Shown: piece by piece, positions 1 through 44,373 of the stretch
Position numbering within the stretch: position 1 is the first letter of the stretch
How the letters are laid out: every line of letters begins with the position of its first letter
Assembly: GCF_026213295.1 (NCBI RefSeq)
Contig: NC_079419.1
Coordinates: forward strand, 23,204,818 to 23,268,817
Direction of reading: 5' to 3'
From: Gadus chalcogrammus
Lineage: Eukaryota; Chordata; Actinopteri; Gadiformes; Gadidae
Length of the DNA stretch: 64,000 nt
The notes under the pieces: generated by a model
Seen by the model: only the letters and a program-made list of their open reading frames with translations
The model's database searches: none
Told to the model about the DNA's origin: nothing
Translations under genes and position numbers: made by a program

Positions 1-1
1 T

Positions 2-27255
<27,254 letters not shown>

Positions 27256-27409
27256 CCGTTATCGGCTCATTTTCCCCTTTATCCTAATCTCATGTGTGCA
27301 TGGGAATAATAACTGAGCTAATATCTGTTTAATAGGGCTAACCCTTAATTTAAATAGTCCTGTATTTGAACACATGCCTATGTTGCTTCTCTTATTTTAT
27401 TTTCGCTAC

Positions 27410-27428
27410 AACATCGCCCCCTATTGGA
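27410..27428 (-). promoter_or_regulatory. CTCF-like motif, weaker
   Basis: The minus strand reads CCAATAGGGGGCGA, 12 of 14 positions of the classical CTCF core, between the gpr158 3' end and annexin A13. Prediction only. Confidence 0.3.
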
Positions 27429-27777
27429 TTCTCTGACGCGTGCACCTGCTCGTATTTAGGAGGTTTGTTCCATTACTTCAGATCTCTTCACAAAACTTGT
27501 TAAGCACTTGTATTATTAAGAATGAGTGTAGATGCACTTGAGAGGGATAGACCTTCAAATAAGGCAGTAAGAGCAATATAAGCAAGAGCAGTCTACAGAA
27601 CGGTACTTCAATTATTACTATGTTTTTTGAGGTAAAGTACGTAATGAAACTAAAAATAAAACTTGCACCTCCAATTTTTTTTTGTTACGTTTATTTCCAT
27701 CATTATTTTTACGTCCTCGTACTGTATTGTTCTGTCCGACGTCATCGATGCAGCACCGGACGGGCCGGGGTGCGGCC

Positions 27778-27820
27778 TGCCTCCCTCCCTCCCTCCCTCC
27801 CTCCCTCCCTCCCTCCCTCA
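27778..27820 (+). repeat. (CCTC)n just upstream of the annexin A13 start
   Basis: Ten or so CCTC units lie about 95 bp before the ATG, probably in the 5' UTR or promoter of anxa13. No clear TATA box was identified. Confidence 0.8.
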
Positions 27821-27913
27821 GCTCTCATTCTGCAGCCGCTGACCGGATCAGACGCGTCTCACCCTCCTCTGGCCTTCCCTCTAACCTGACTTTATAACCA
27901 AACAGAAATCATC

Positions 27914-33541
<5,628 letters not shown>

Positions 33542-34090
33542 GCTAACGAGCTAACATGCTAACTGTTCCGCCCTCCCCTGAACCGGACCTGAGAGGGGCT
33601 TTACGGCCCCACGGTTCTGCTTCGCTACGCTCTCATTTTGTCTGATTCGCCTCCTTCTCCCTTGTCTGTGCTATCTACTGTCACTTGCTCTTTCCTTTTA
33701 TTTGCCCTTATTGATGGTCTGATGCCCCTCAACTAATCCTTCTCAATACATCTGGCTTCATTTATAGTCTGACCATCTGTATTTATCCAGCACTAGTTTG
33801 GCCATGATACAGTCTATATATTACACTATAACACATAATATAACATGGCCCTTGCATTATTGTACATTACACAGAACAATTCCAAAGCTTAAACGCTTGA
33901 GTTTATGCACCCTTTATAACTGGGCTGGTAGTATACTCCAGTTCTGTGTATCGGTGCTTGTATGAATCAGTATTACTGACATGTAAAGGGATAATGCGCG
34001 ATATAAGACGCAGTCCAGTCGTTGTATTGTGGCATATAACGTAGCCAAATGATGCTTCTGAAGGCCTGATGCGTCTCAGGAATAAAAGAA
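33542..34090 (+). other. anxa13: anxa13 3' UTR (inferred)
   Basis: Begins after the stop at 33541. A candidate AATAAA lies at 34081-34086. The extent is inferred from this signal. Confidence 0.45.
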
Positions 34091-36960
34091 AAGAGAATAG
34101 CTCTTGTCTATCATAAGTTCATATATTGCAGCATATCTTGCAGGGCAACAGCTGGGTGTTGTGCCTGACCCAGGCCACTCCTTGGCCACCAGACCAGTGA
34201 GGACACGCCCCTATGTGTTCAGACCGCTTGTGTCTTCATCCATCCCTCGCAATGCGCCTTTCAAATCCACGGGAACAATCACAGCCTTAATGCAGACCGC
34301 AGATACTGTTGAATGTAGTCGTCTAGTATGGTCCCTTTTTAACAGCCACCTTCTACTGTTTATACGCCTTAACCCGCCATCGTAGTAGTCACCACACTGA
34401 GGCCGTGTCGCGATACAACAGTAGCAGCGCACGTTATCCTTTGGATGCGAGCATCACTCAGGTGCCCAATGACTCTGAAATCACACTCCACTGATTTATA
34501 CACCATATCCCGTGTGGGATTTTTAACTTAATTTGGGAGTGTGACATCTATTAACAAGTCGCAGTTTCTAGTCCCAGCCATACAACTGCCTTTTTACATA
34601 TTTACCGTGGCTGGTCTGCATCTTTTAATGCTTTATTTACAAACAAAGAAAAACTCTTTATTACTTCTACTAACTTTTACTTCTACTTGTAGTTGACGGC
34701 CCTGTCTAACCGGATCTATGTGTTGTCATATTTCATTCTTACTAAGATTCTGAGAAGTTAAGAGTACATGGCAATTTACTGACTGAAGTCTAGAATACCC
34801 TCACAGATTTTGGCTATTAACTATTTATTCATTAAATTATATATTGGTGGTGCACTAAAATGCGTATTGAATATGTATTAAGGACTAAATATTCTAAACG
34901 TGAAATACATAAATGCTATTAATAAATTATAACTTGAAAAACAAAAATGCAGCGTGTGTTATTTCATTGTCCGCCAGAGGGCGCTATAATGCTGTGTTTA
35001 ACTGAGTTCCAGGCCTGATACATAGCTTGACATGAATCTTTATTTTCCTTTCTTAACCTCCAAATAATCCATTATTTACATTTTAGTTATTGTGGGGGTT
35101 AAGGTTATTCTCTGTACTATATTTCAAACAGGCCTAGCTCTTTATTGGTTAGCATTAGCCTACTCTTGAGGAGGCTGTCCTTGTTTTATCCGACTGTATG
35201 AACTACCAATCCCTCCCAGGTGTAGAAGATTAATATGTTTGCTTAAAGGGGATCCTCCATCCTCCTGTGTCAGGGTCCAGTGAGCCGTCGTAAGCCGGAC
35301 ATGTTTTCACTGGTTAGCATGAGACATTTACCATCATACATTTCAATGGAAGCAGCCAAACCGTTGGTTCACAGCGCCTTAGGAAAAGAGCAAACAAGCT
35401 GCCAAACTGCTTCCAGATGAACCAGAACCACTTTATCTTACTCTGTCCCTTTGTCTGCTTTTCCCCACTCTCTCATTCTTCATCCTCTATCTATCTGTCC
35501 TTTTCTTTTTCTAAATAGTAAATAGTATCCGTGTATGGACAACAATGGCGCTTGCTATCCACATTTTGCAGATACTTTAATCCGAAACGACTACAGCGTA
35601 TTACAATTCATGTCCCTCCAAGAAGTGGCAAGGCGTCATTTCGGTAGCCTGCCCAAAAGTAAACGGATAATTGGAAGTTAGGGTAGATGAAAGGGTGCGG
35701 AAACAGATTCTGAACCAAATAGTGTGTCTGCGTCTGTGTTTGTTGTATGTGTGTGTTTTTTAACCAATGCCATAGGTAAGTCCAGGGCCGTGAGACACCT
35801 GTCTGTTTCATTGTAATTCCAAAAGGTTCATGTCCATCTTTAGGTTCTTCTCAGCGCATGCTGTCCAGGCCGTAATCAAGTTATAACAACCTTGTTCTGA
35901 AGGCCTCTTAGCCTGTTGGTTGCTGCACAGAACTCCACATCTATCTGCCCAGAGCTTCTGGTTATACCGAGGCAATCAAAGCAGGCCCACTACTAAACAT
36001 ACCAAGCTGAACACACGGAGAGGAAAAAACACACAATCTGGAGTCCGTATGGGACCATTTCAAACAGTTTTTGAGCTGTTTTTATTCCTTTTAAAAGACA
36101 CTTAATCCCTAATGTAGCCTTTAATTTTTCCTTTTCTTTTTTTGTGGCCGTGTTAAAAGATAAAGCATGATCAGGTTTTGAATTGGCTAGTTTCCATGTA
36201 GTTAAAAACCACAAGGGGTCATAGACTAATCGTTACCATACTGTATTGAAATTGAATCATTCTCTGTGCAGTTTAGGTAGATAATCCCCTCTCTCTCACA
36301 CACACATGCTGGCTGGCTTGTATGCAGTATGATAATGCACTAGCAGGGCAAGGGTACCAAACATCACTGGGCTATTCCCTGTTTTATTTCTTCCAGACAG
36401 ACCTGCTCTCCCCCCCATGCCTCAATTCAAATACAACTCTTTGTTTTTGCAGTTAGCGGTTCTGTTATATGCTCGTTGGTTATTTACTTTTTAGGCTAGT
36501 GAGCTAATTTTTAAGCTTGTTTTTGCAGTAGATAGTTAGCATTTTGTTTTATTTCACTAAGTCCAGTATATCTAGCTATTTTTACACTCTTTTGTTTGTA
36601 TATTCAGTAGCGAGTAAGCTAGTTTTTATAAGAGTTACTACATAGTTTCTTAGTTCCTATGCTGTTCCCTTTGCTAGTTCCTATGCTATATGTTAGCTGT
36701 CCACGCATCTTCATATGTTATTCCTATGCCAGTTGATATGCTAGATGTCTACGCTATTTCTTATGCTAATCCAATAGAATTTCTATGCTAGTTCCTATGC
36801 TAGATCGTAGGCTAGCACCTACGTTAGTTTATATTGTAGTTCCTAAGATAGATCCTATGTTAGTTCCTGCACAAGTTCCTATGCTAGTTGAAGTTTGACC
36901 AGGACACACAGAACAAGGCCAGGGGGTCTTGGTTTTGTTCTGATTTGGTTGGGATTTCTT
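34091..36960. other. Intergenic, no gene recognised
   Basis: Between the convergent anxa13 and the minus-strand secreted gene. It contains a CTCF-like site (34971-34984) and, at about 36,640-36,900, degenerate GCTAGTTCCTATGCTAGAT-type repeats. Frames here are short and unsupported. Confidence 0.6.
34971..34984 (+). promoter_or_regulatory. CTCF-like motif
   Basis: CCGCCAGAGGGCGC matches 13 of 14 positions of the CCASYAGRKGGCRS core. It lies in the intergenic gap between two convergent genes, a typical place for an insulator. Occupancy cannot be judged from sequence. Confidence 0.45.
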
Positions 36961-36966
36961 CGATCT

Positions 36967-37236
36967 TTAAAGGAGACATATTATGGTGTTTTCCCAACAA
37001 GTTAACATAATATATGAGTTCCAGAAAACATGTTTTTGAAGCTGTTTGCTGAAAATAGCTTCCAGGAAAAAAAAAAAACGCCTACCGCTACTACCTCTGT
37101 TTCAGTCCCTTCAGAATGTGCTGAGAAATGCATATCTCACTCAAAAAATAATGTGTGTGGACTGTGGGAGCACCAGAGACCCCAAACAACACCCCAAATC
37201 CCAGGAAGTCTTGTTTGCATAACATGTCCCCTTTAA
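36967..37236. mobile_element. TTAA-type MITE
   Basis: The ends read TTAAAGGAGACATATTATG and, from the right, TTAAAGGGGACATGTTATG (17 of 19 identical), with TTAA at both borders. Shares the TTAAAGG start with the MITE at 30067, but the interiors differ. Confidence 0.75.
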
Positions 37237-38684
37237 AAAAGGTGCCCCTAATCGTGCCTGTAAATAAATGCTCCTTGCCTCTTTCGAAGTATTGTTTATC
37301 CCAAGACATGCGCTAAAGAGTAACTGTAGAGAGAGTTTGGGTGGGAGTGTGTACTGTGGAGGGGGGGTGTCACTACTTCAAAGAGAAGGGGTCAAAGAAA
37401 TGAGCCATTTCAACAAGTTTTGTTCTCCTGCGGAAACAGAACCACAGCAGTAAAGACTGTTTGGTGTGTGTCTGTGTGTATGTGTGTGAGGTGACTGCTT
37501 GTACTGTTTACTGGCACTCTAATATAATTTTCAAACTGTTTTGATTCATGGCAAAGAACCTTGCTCTTTGATGCTTTATGCGAAACATGTGCAGCCTGCT
37601 TCTGCTAGCAGGCTGCACCTGTGTTTGATTGAAGCCACGTCTACACACCTCCCTGCTGACGTTGAGGCGTGGATTATGGACAAAGTTTGAGATGAGTTTT
37701 TTTTTCTGTAACGGTTCACAGGTTTTTTTGGGGGGTTTAAGGTCCAACATGTGTAGTCCTACCAAGTCAGGTCAAGTCACAAATCACCCGTGCATATATA
37801 GCCTTTCATGACAGTTACAGTATCTGATGCAGTGTGGAGGCCTATTTGTGTGTTCGGCAAATGCATGCCAGTGTGACCACAGTTGATGCCCTTGAAATGA
37901 AAAATAAAATACTGCTGGTGTCAATCACAGAAAACATTATTGCATATTTCAAATACAGTAGACCCATGCAGGCTGAACACAGAAGCAACCGTAAAACACA
38001 TCTGGCTAAACAAATTTATTGGATTCCCAAAAAAAAATTCATTACAGTTTGGATTGTTCAACTTGTGCCGGAGTTTGTGTTCAACCACTTGTTTACTGTA
38101 ACATTTCCCTTCCATTGGGCGGATGACATGGCAGGGATCTGGTCCCTGGGGGTTCTTTAAGTTGGAAATATGCATAAAGTGGTCATTAAACAAGGCCTTC
38201 AGTGGTAATGGGCATTACAAAATAGGGGCTAACTTGAAACACATGCTCACTCGTAAAATCCAACCAGGATCTTCATTCTCTCTGCAGGAAGAGAGAAGCC
38301 CAGCTACATAAAGAACAGACAAATTACATGGAGATCATCGGAACACTACAAACACTACTCATGGACTAAAACCTTCATTCCATTGATGTTATTACAGATA
38401 ATAGAGATCAGGAAGCTATTAGTTTATATAAATGTCATTATTACAAATGTAACGTAAAATAAATACCTAAATATAGTTAAATATATCTGCTGTTATAATT
38501 AGATATGAGTTCATTTATAATAAAGTATGTCTATGATAGTTAAATTTATCACAAAAACGAATTAAACGTGGCGGACCTTAAGAAATTATGTAATATTGAC
38601 TAATAACAGGATATATGTTCTTCAAAAATATACAACATTAACCGAGGTACACACATTTGGTACCCTCTCAGTTAGCCCAGAATC
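37237..38684. other. Intergenic / putative 3' UTR of the minus-strand gene
   Basis: No gene seen. On the minus strand, an AATAAA at 38015-38020 could end the transcript of the gene stopping at 38685. A 26-bp hairpin, GCAGCCTGCTTCTGCTAGCAGG..., is at 37591-37616. Confidence 0.4.
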
Positions 38685-41600
38685 CTACACAGCCACCCAG
38701 AGGATTGATACCCCACTTCCTGTCTGGTGACTGATCTGGTTGACACGACCACGCACACAGTCCAAGGTGAAGAACACTGCCGTGCCGTTCCGCACCTGGA
38801 AGGATGCCCGTAGAGCCACACTGGCCCAATGGCTGCCCTCGGGCATCTGCCCCCCAACCTGCTGGCTAAGTAGGACGGGTTTCGCTCCCTCCACCGTACC
38901 TCTCTCCCCCCCACCCTCCCCTCGCTTCTCTTGGTCGCCCCGCCGGAGCAAGGTCACCTTCAGCAGACTGCAGGAGTGGATGAGTTTAAGGTCCAGTGCC
39001 ATGCTTGCCGTGCCACTCTCCCTGAAGACGAAGTCTCGTTTCTGCTCTCTGGGACCCTTCACCGTCATGGCCATCTGGGGGACCTGGGGCGAGGTCTGCT
39101 GGAAGAACAGGGGTTTGTTACGGACGGCCCCGGACAGGAGGCCCGCTTGGGCCACGGACGCTGCCAGTGAGGAGGAGATGGCGGCAGGCACCCAAACCAG
39201 ACTAAGGATGCTGATGCCTGTACCGTCGCCGAAGTAGCGCACGTTGCACTGGGCAGGGCAGAGCACTTCAAAGGCCAGTGTGTCCCCATGGTCAACCCTG
39301 GCTGCCCCGGACAGTGAGACGGAGGTGTCCCGGTAGTGGACGCCTGGTTTGAAGGTGCGGGACAGCTCCACGCCGGTGCCATTGCGGTTCAGGTATGCCA
39401 AGAGATGGAAGCCCTCGTTGACGCAGGCCTGGCCCATGGAGTACAGCGCCTGCTGGAAGACAAAGCGCACGGTGCCACTCTCTGAGAAGCGCACACCCCG
39501 CCCGTCATGGGTCAGTCCCAGCACGTAGGGGTCCGAGGCAAAGGTGGTCTTGAACACGGGGCGGTAGTTTGTGTGGTAGTGGGCTGAGGCCACCGCCTGC
39601 GCTGTCATTGCGACCGCTCCGGTGTCGTGGGACAGCCAGAGGAGACTTAGGGGAGAGCCCGGTGGGTCGTACAGCTGCAGCCCGTCGCTATGGTTACAGT
39701 GTTGTGTGGCGCTCTTCAGGAACAGGGATATGAGGTAACCGGGGGCAACCACCGCCACTCCACTGATGCTTGCACTTTGAAGCGAGCGGCCCTCCCGCTG
39801 CTCCACACGCACACCGCTGAGGTCGCGTCCCTCTTCGGAGCCGTCGTCCGTGGTGTTGAGATGCAGGCACACCTGGACGAAGCTGCGACAGCCGTGGCTC
39901 AGGGACAGGTTCTCATCCAGCCACACCAGGCCGTGCTGCATCAGCACCAGCCGGCCGTCCTCCGCTGACACCAGCTCCCCGTCCTCCCGGCCCTGGATCT
40001 GCAGGGCCACGATGGGAAGGCTGTGGCCCAAGGCCTGGCCCCGGGACGCCGGGGGAAGGTCCACCTCACCCGCCCAGGAGAGCGAGAGGGAGAGGGGGGA
40101 TGAGGCGTCGCCAGAGGGTGAGGTGGAGCACACGGTGTCAGTGGTGAAGGTGCAGTGCGCCACCACGGGGTCCCCCTCGCACTCAGAGCAGGCCTGGCAC
40201 TCGTCCATGTCGATGTTGAAGAAGTAGCCATGGCTGCACATCCCTGAGTTGGCATCGCGCTCTGTCATGCCCTGGCATCTGAAGCCGCCTGGGGGGCAGC
40301 ACAGAGGCAGCAGATCAATAGTCAGGTTTTTACGCTGAACGGGGATTAAATACAGAGTTTGAAGTGTTTTCCTTTTACCTGGAGTGTTGAGACACTTTTG
40401 TGAGTCTCCACATTGGTTTGTTACCTCAAGGCATTCGTCTCTGTCCTAGAATATTCACAAAAAGACTACAATCAAAACACTTTCAAACTATTTGCACATC
40501 AAGTAATTGTCGGGACAACTTTGCCGGCCTCATATCGGTGTTGAGTCTAGCTTAGAACACCCCTCATTCACCAAGAGACCAAATATTAATTTGTCCAAAT
40601 ATTGTGACTATTAATTGGTCAAACTGAAAACGAACAATATGCTACATGTTCACACTGTAAATATATTTGTGAATATACTGGCACATTTTCTTTTAATTGC
40701 TTGTTTTAACTATTACGCCTTACATATAAATAACTAGATTAAGTTATCATTATTTTACCATATTAATTATTGTCTACTCATTTTAGTATAGACTACCAGT
40801 ATAGTAACAATTACTATCAAAAACCCTACTGTAAATAAAGACAAAACATTTATAAACATATTGTACCACAGTTGTATTTAATTACTACAACACATTATTG
40901 TACAGACTGACAATGCATCCAATTTGATGAAAATAGGACTGAAAAGAGAGACTTCCCATGCCAGGATCTACGTATTTCCTGACTGTTGAGTTAACTTTGA
41001 GTTCAACTATGTTGTCCATTTCCTAAATTAAATTAACCCTAGCCATCACTGAAACACAGACAAATAACTTGCAACTCCCCATTCACTTCCACTTATACTT
41101 GTTTGCTTGGAAAGATCTGGGTGACCAGAAGCACTAGGTCCTAGACACACTAGGTTCTTGACGAGAACAATGCTCCATGACTTTATGTCCGGCAGGCTGA
41201 GCTGCCAATGCCAACGTGTCTCTAATGTTAGGAACCCCTTTGTTGAACAGATTCTAGCCGGCGCTACTGATGCAAGTAGTGTCTGAAACTCAAAATTCCC
41301 CTGCTGGAGCAGAAAGAACTTTCACCATCTGTGTTAGACGAGCAAGAGAGTCATTGGGATCGGTGGACTCATGAACAGCAGCATATTATGGCTGCTGATT
41401 CTGCCATGAAAGTAACCAGAACTTTGTGGGTACGTTTTCTGTTTAGCTGGAGGAAAATACATTCTAAAATACATTCTACTTGCAAGCCCAATCATACTCT
41501 CTCAAATCTCTCCAAAATGTGGAGCATGTGGGAGAACCAAGGTCCAGATCTTTTCTGACATTGAAGTCTTCTCAGCTGATTGATCCATATTTGAAGGTGC

Positions 41601-44340
41601 ACATAGCAAGCATCAGCAAAATTGGTCCAACAGTCCAAAGAGCTCTACTTGACTTGACCTCTGAAAGCCAGGAAATGCTGTGAATTATACAACCTGACGT
41701 TTCAAGGAATTCAATTACTCCCATATGAACTGCCCTTGCGTTTGTCAACGGAGGGTCTTGTGAGCGGCAATCGGCAGGAAGACTCTCAACATGGTAGTGG
41801 GCTCTGAGTCTCCTGCAAGTTACACCTGCTGGATGGTGTTGCTTACTTCAAAAACAGGAAAAAACAGCTTGCCAAAGGCAAGCTGTCTCAACTGCTCTCT
41901 CTTTGAATGGTCGACCTTGAAGGGAAGTCTGTTAAAGATATTGACTCGCATGATGGATTAACCGAAAGGGTCTTTTCATCCACACTGAGATTTGAATCAA
42001 GGTGGAAAAATTGGAAGCTGTGAACAAAGTTGTTTGGTCGATGGGAAAATGCTCAAGGTAGACGCTTCAGGAAGAATATATGCATCTGAACTAGGATCCA
42101 CGTAGGATCCTAGTTCGCTTAGGAATCTGGGAGTTTGCCATTGGTGTCCTTTATGACCTGCAGTGATGGACCATGTGGCATAATCTGTAGGTTTTGTTCT
42201 GTAGGCACATGGTGCCACTAGGCTGAACAAGAAGATATACAGATCTAAGATATATGGATACTACTCAGTTACTAACAGAGAAATAAAAACGTCTGGTCTT
42301 GTAACAGATGTAACCATGGACCACTGTGCCGTCTGTGCGGAAGGTTGCAGCATCGAGCTGAAGGTCTAGCTCTGCTGAGATGAGCCAACTCCATCACAGC
42401 TCCAAAGAGTTAATGTCTTGGTATGGTGGGCTCAGGATGAGGAGCCAGCTTTACTTTTCCCATGACAAGCCTACCTGGTCACTCCCATCAGTGTCGGTTA
42501 TCTTCAGGTAAGCAACTGCAGAAAAGTTCTTACTGCTGCTGAAGCTGAAAACTTTGTGTAGCATCTGGCGATCTGAAGACTTGAATTTAATGATTTAATG
42601 ATTTGATTGAAGACAGATCTTTTAAGGAATACCTCTTACTAATCCATGCCTCCTCCCTTTCTGGGGGAAAACAAGGAATCCCTGTTGACAAGTATTCCTT
42701 CAGTTCCATGAGTATGGACTAACCTTGGAGAGTGACTGGTGCGACAAAGCCCAGCGATAAAGAGGCTACTGATGCTGGACAAGACACCCAGTTGAGTGGT
42801 AACTTCGAAGAAGAATCTATCTGCCTTGAGGTCCAAATTTAACCGAGGCTGGGTTGAATGACCACCTAGAGATCTAGGTCTTTAATATCAGTGGCATGAT
42901 CTTGGGACAGAAACTTGGCGTTATTGTTACACACCTATACAATGTCGGCTGTGAACGCGAAGGCTTCCTCTTTATATTGTATCTGCACACCCAGAGTGAT
43001 ATTTAAGTTAGGCCCTGTTAACATCACATCGTTGAGCGAAACTCCTATGTACAAGGCTCTAGACCCAAACAAACTCGTTCTCTAAACTTCTGAGTGGAGA
43101 TGGACATCAGAGGGTGATGCTGTGCTCTTGAGCCAGATCTTTCTTTTGGTTCCTGGGAGCCTGTTCAAGTTGGAGGGCTGTGTGATGTTCATCACTGCCG
43201 CATTCAAAACATTGACCATGAGGCGCAGCATCTAAAACAAATAATATTGTGATTGAATGGAAGCTTCTTCACTATGGGATTAACACCTCTTGCCCTTTTG
43301 AGGATGGAAAGGTCATGAAAAGCTACCCTCTGCCTTTGCTGACTGGAGCTCTATCAGCAAGTCGTTTAAGTTTCTCAGCTTTCGATAGTCTGTCTTAGTT
43401 TTTCTAAGACGCAATAAACATTATTTTACGTATGCTACCAGAGGCATTGCATTTAAACAGAGGTGGCTGATCAAAATGGGAACTGAAAAATGAAACTCAG
43501 CGCCAGGGACCACTTGATTCCTTACATTACATAATTACTTGCAACTTAACATTAGCAACCATTACAAAACCACAAAAGGACTAGGGTTAGGGTTAGGGTA
43601 AGCTGGTTTTTTTGGAGGGAGAGACGTCTCTGTACTGGCCTGGCAGATGCGGTCAGCGTGGACGGTGCACTCGGCCACCATGAAGAAGCCGGCGGGGCAG
43701 ACGGTGCAGCGCTCACAGCCGGGATGACCGGTGCTGAGGCTGCAGTGCTCCTCAGGGCCACAGGTCCCACAGGCCTGCAGGGGGCGCCCCACCTGGTAGT
43801 ACAGGTCAACACAACGTCAAGGGGAGTACACTTACAGCTGGCAGACATTCAGCATTGCAGCAGGGCAGTGTGACAACAGGTCATTTAGTACCACTTTTCT
43901 AACTTGAGGTATAAAAGGTGAGTCGTAGATCAATCGAAGAATTGAAGATCAATTTTGGAGCACCTGCAAAAGTGCCCACGCACGAACAAGAATAAATAAA
44001 ATGTGTGTGTGTGTGCGTGTTCCGAAACCCTGTTTCATGGCCAGATTCAGATCTAACAGCTTACATCAATATTTGGATTTAAAGGAGGTTGCGCAATCGT
44101 TTCAAATATACCATCATTTGGTATTTTATGTCAGCTGAAAGTGATGATGAATGATAAATATTGTGTGTTTGTTTTAAAGTGAGCCATGTCAGATTCAGTT
44201 TAGGGTCATCACCCATACGCTGCGCTGCCCACTCTTTAGCCCACTCTTTAGCATAAAGTTCACTGAAGGTTAACATTTTTCCGTCCCATCTACACAACAC
44301 TAGTCTTAACATCTATATCCTTCCTTTCACAACCTAGTCC

Positions 44341-44373
<33 letters not shown>

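Larger units (their letters stand above)
40289..43635. other. Intron 4 of the TNFR/C1q-like gene
   Basis: 3.3 kb intron. 40,300-41,150 is AT-rich with nothing recognised; the rest holds the BEL/Pao relic described separately. Confidence 0.7.

Noticed and set aside
38740..40227. Plus-strand frames opposite the TNF/C1q-like exon
   Set aside because: Antisense shadows of a GC-rich exon.
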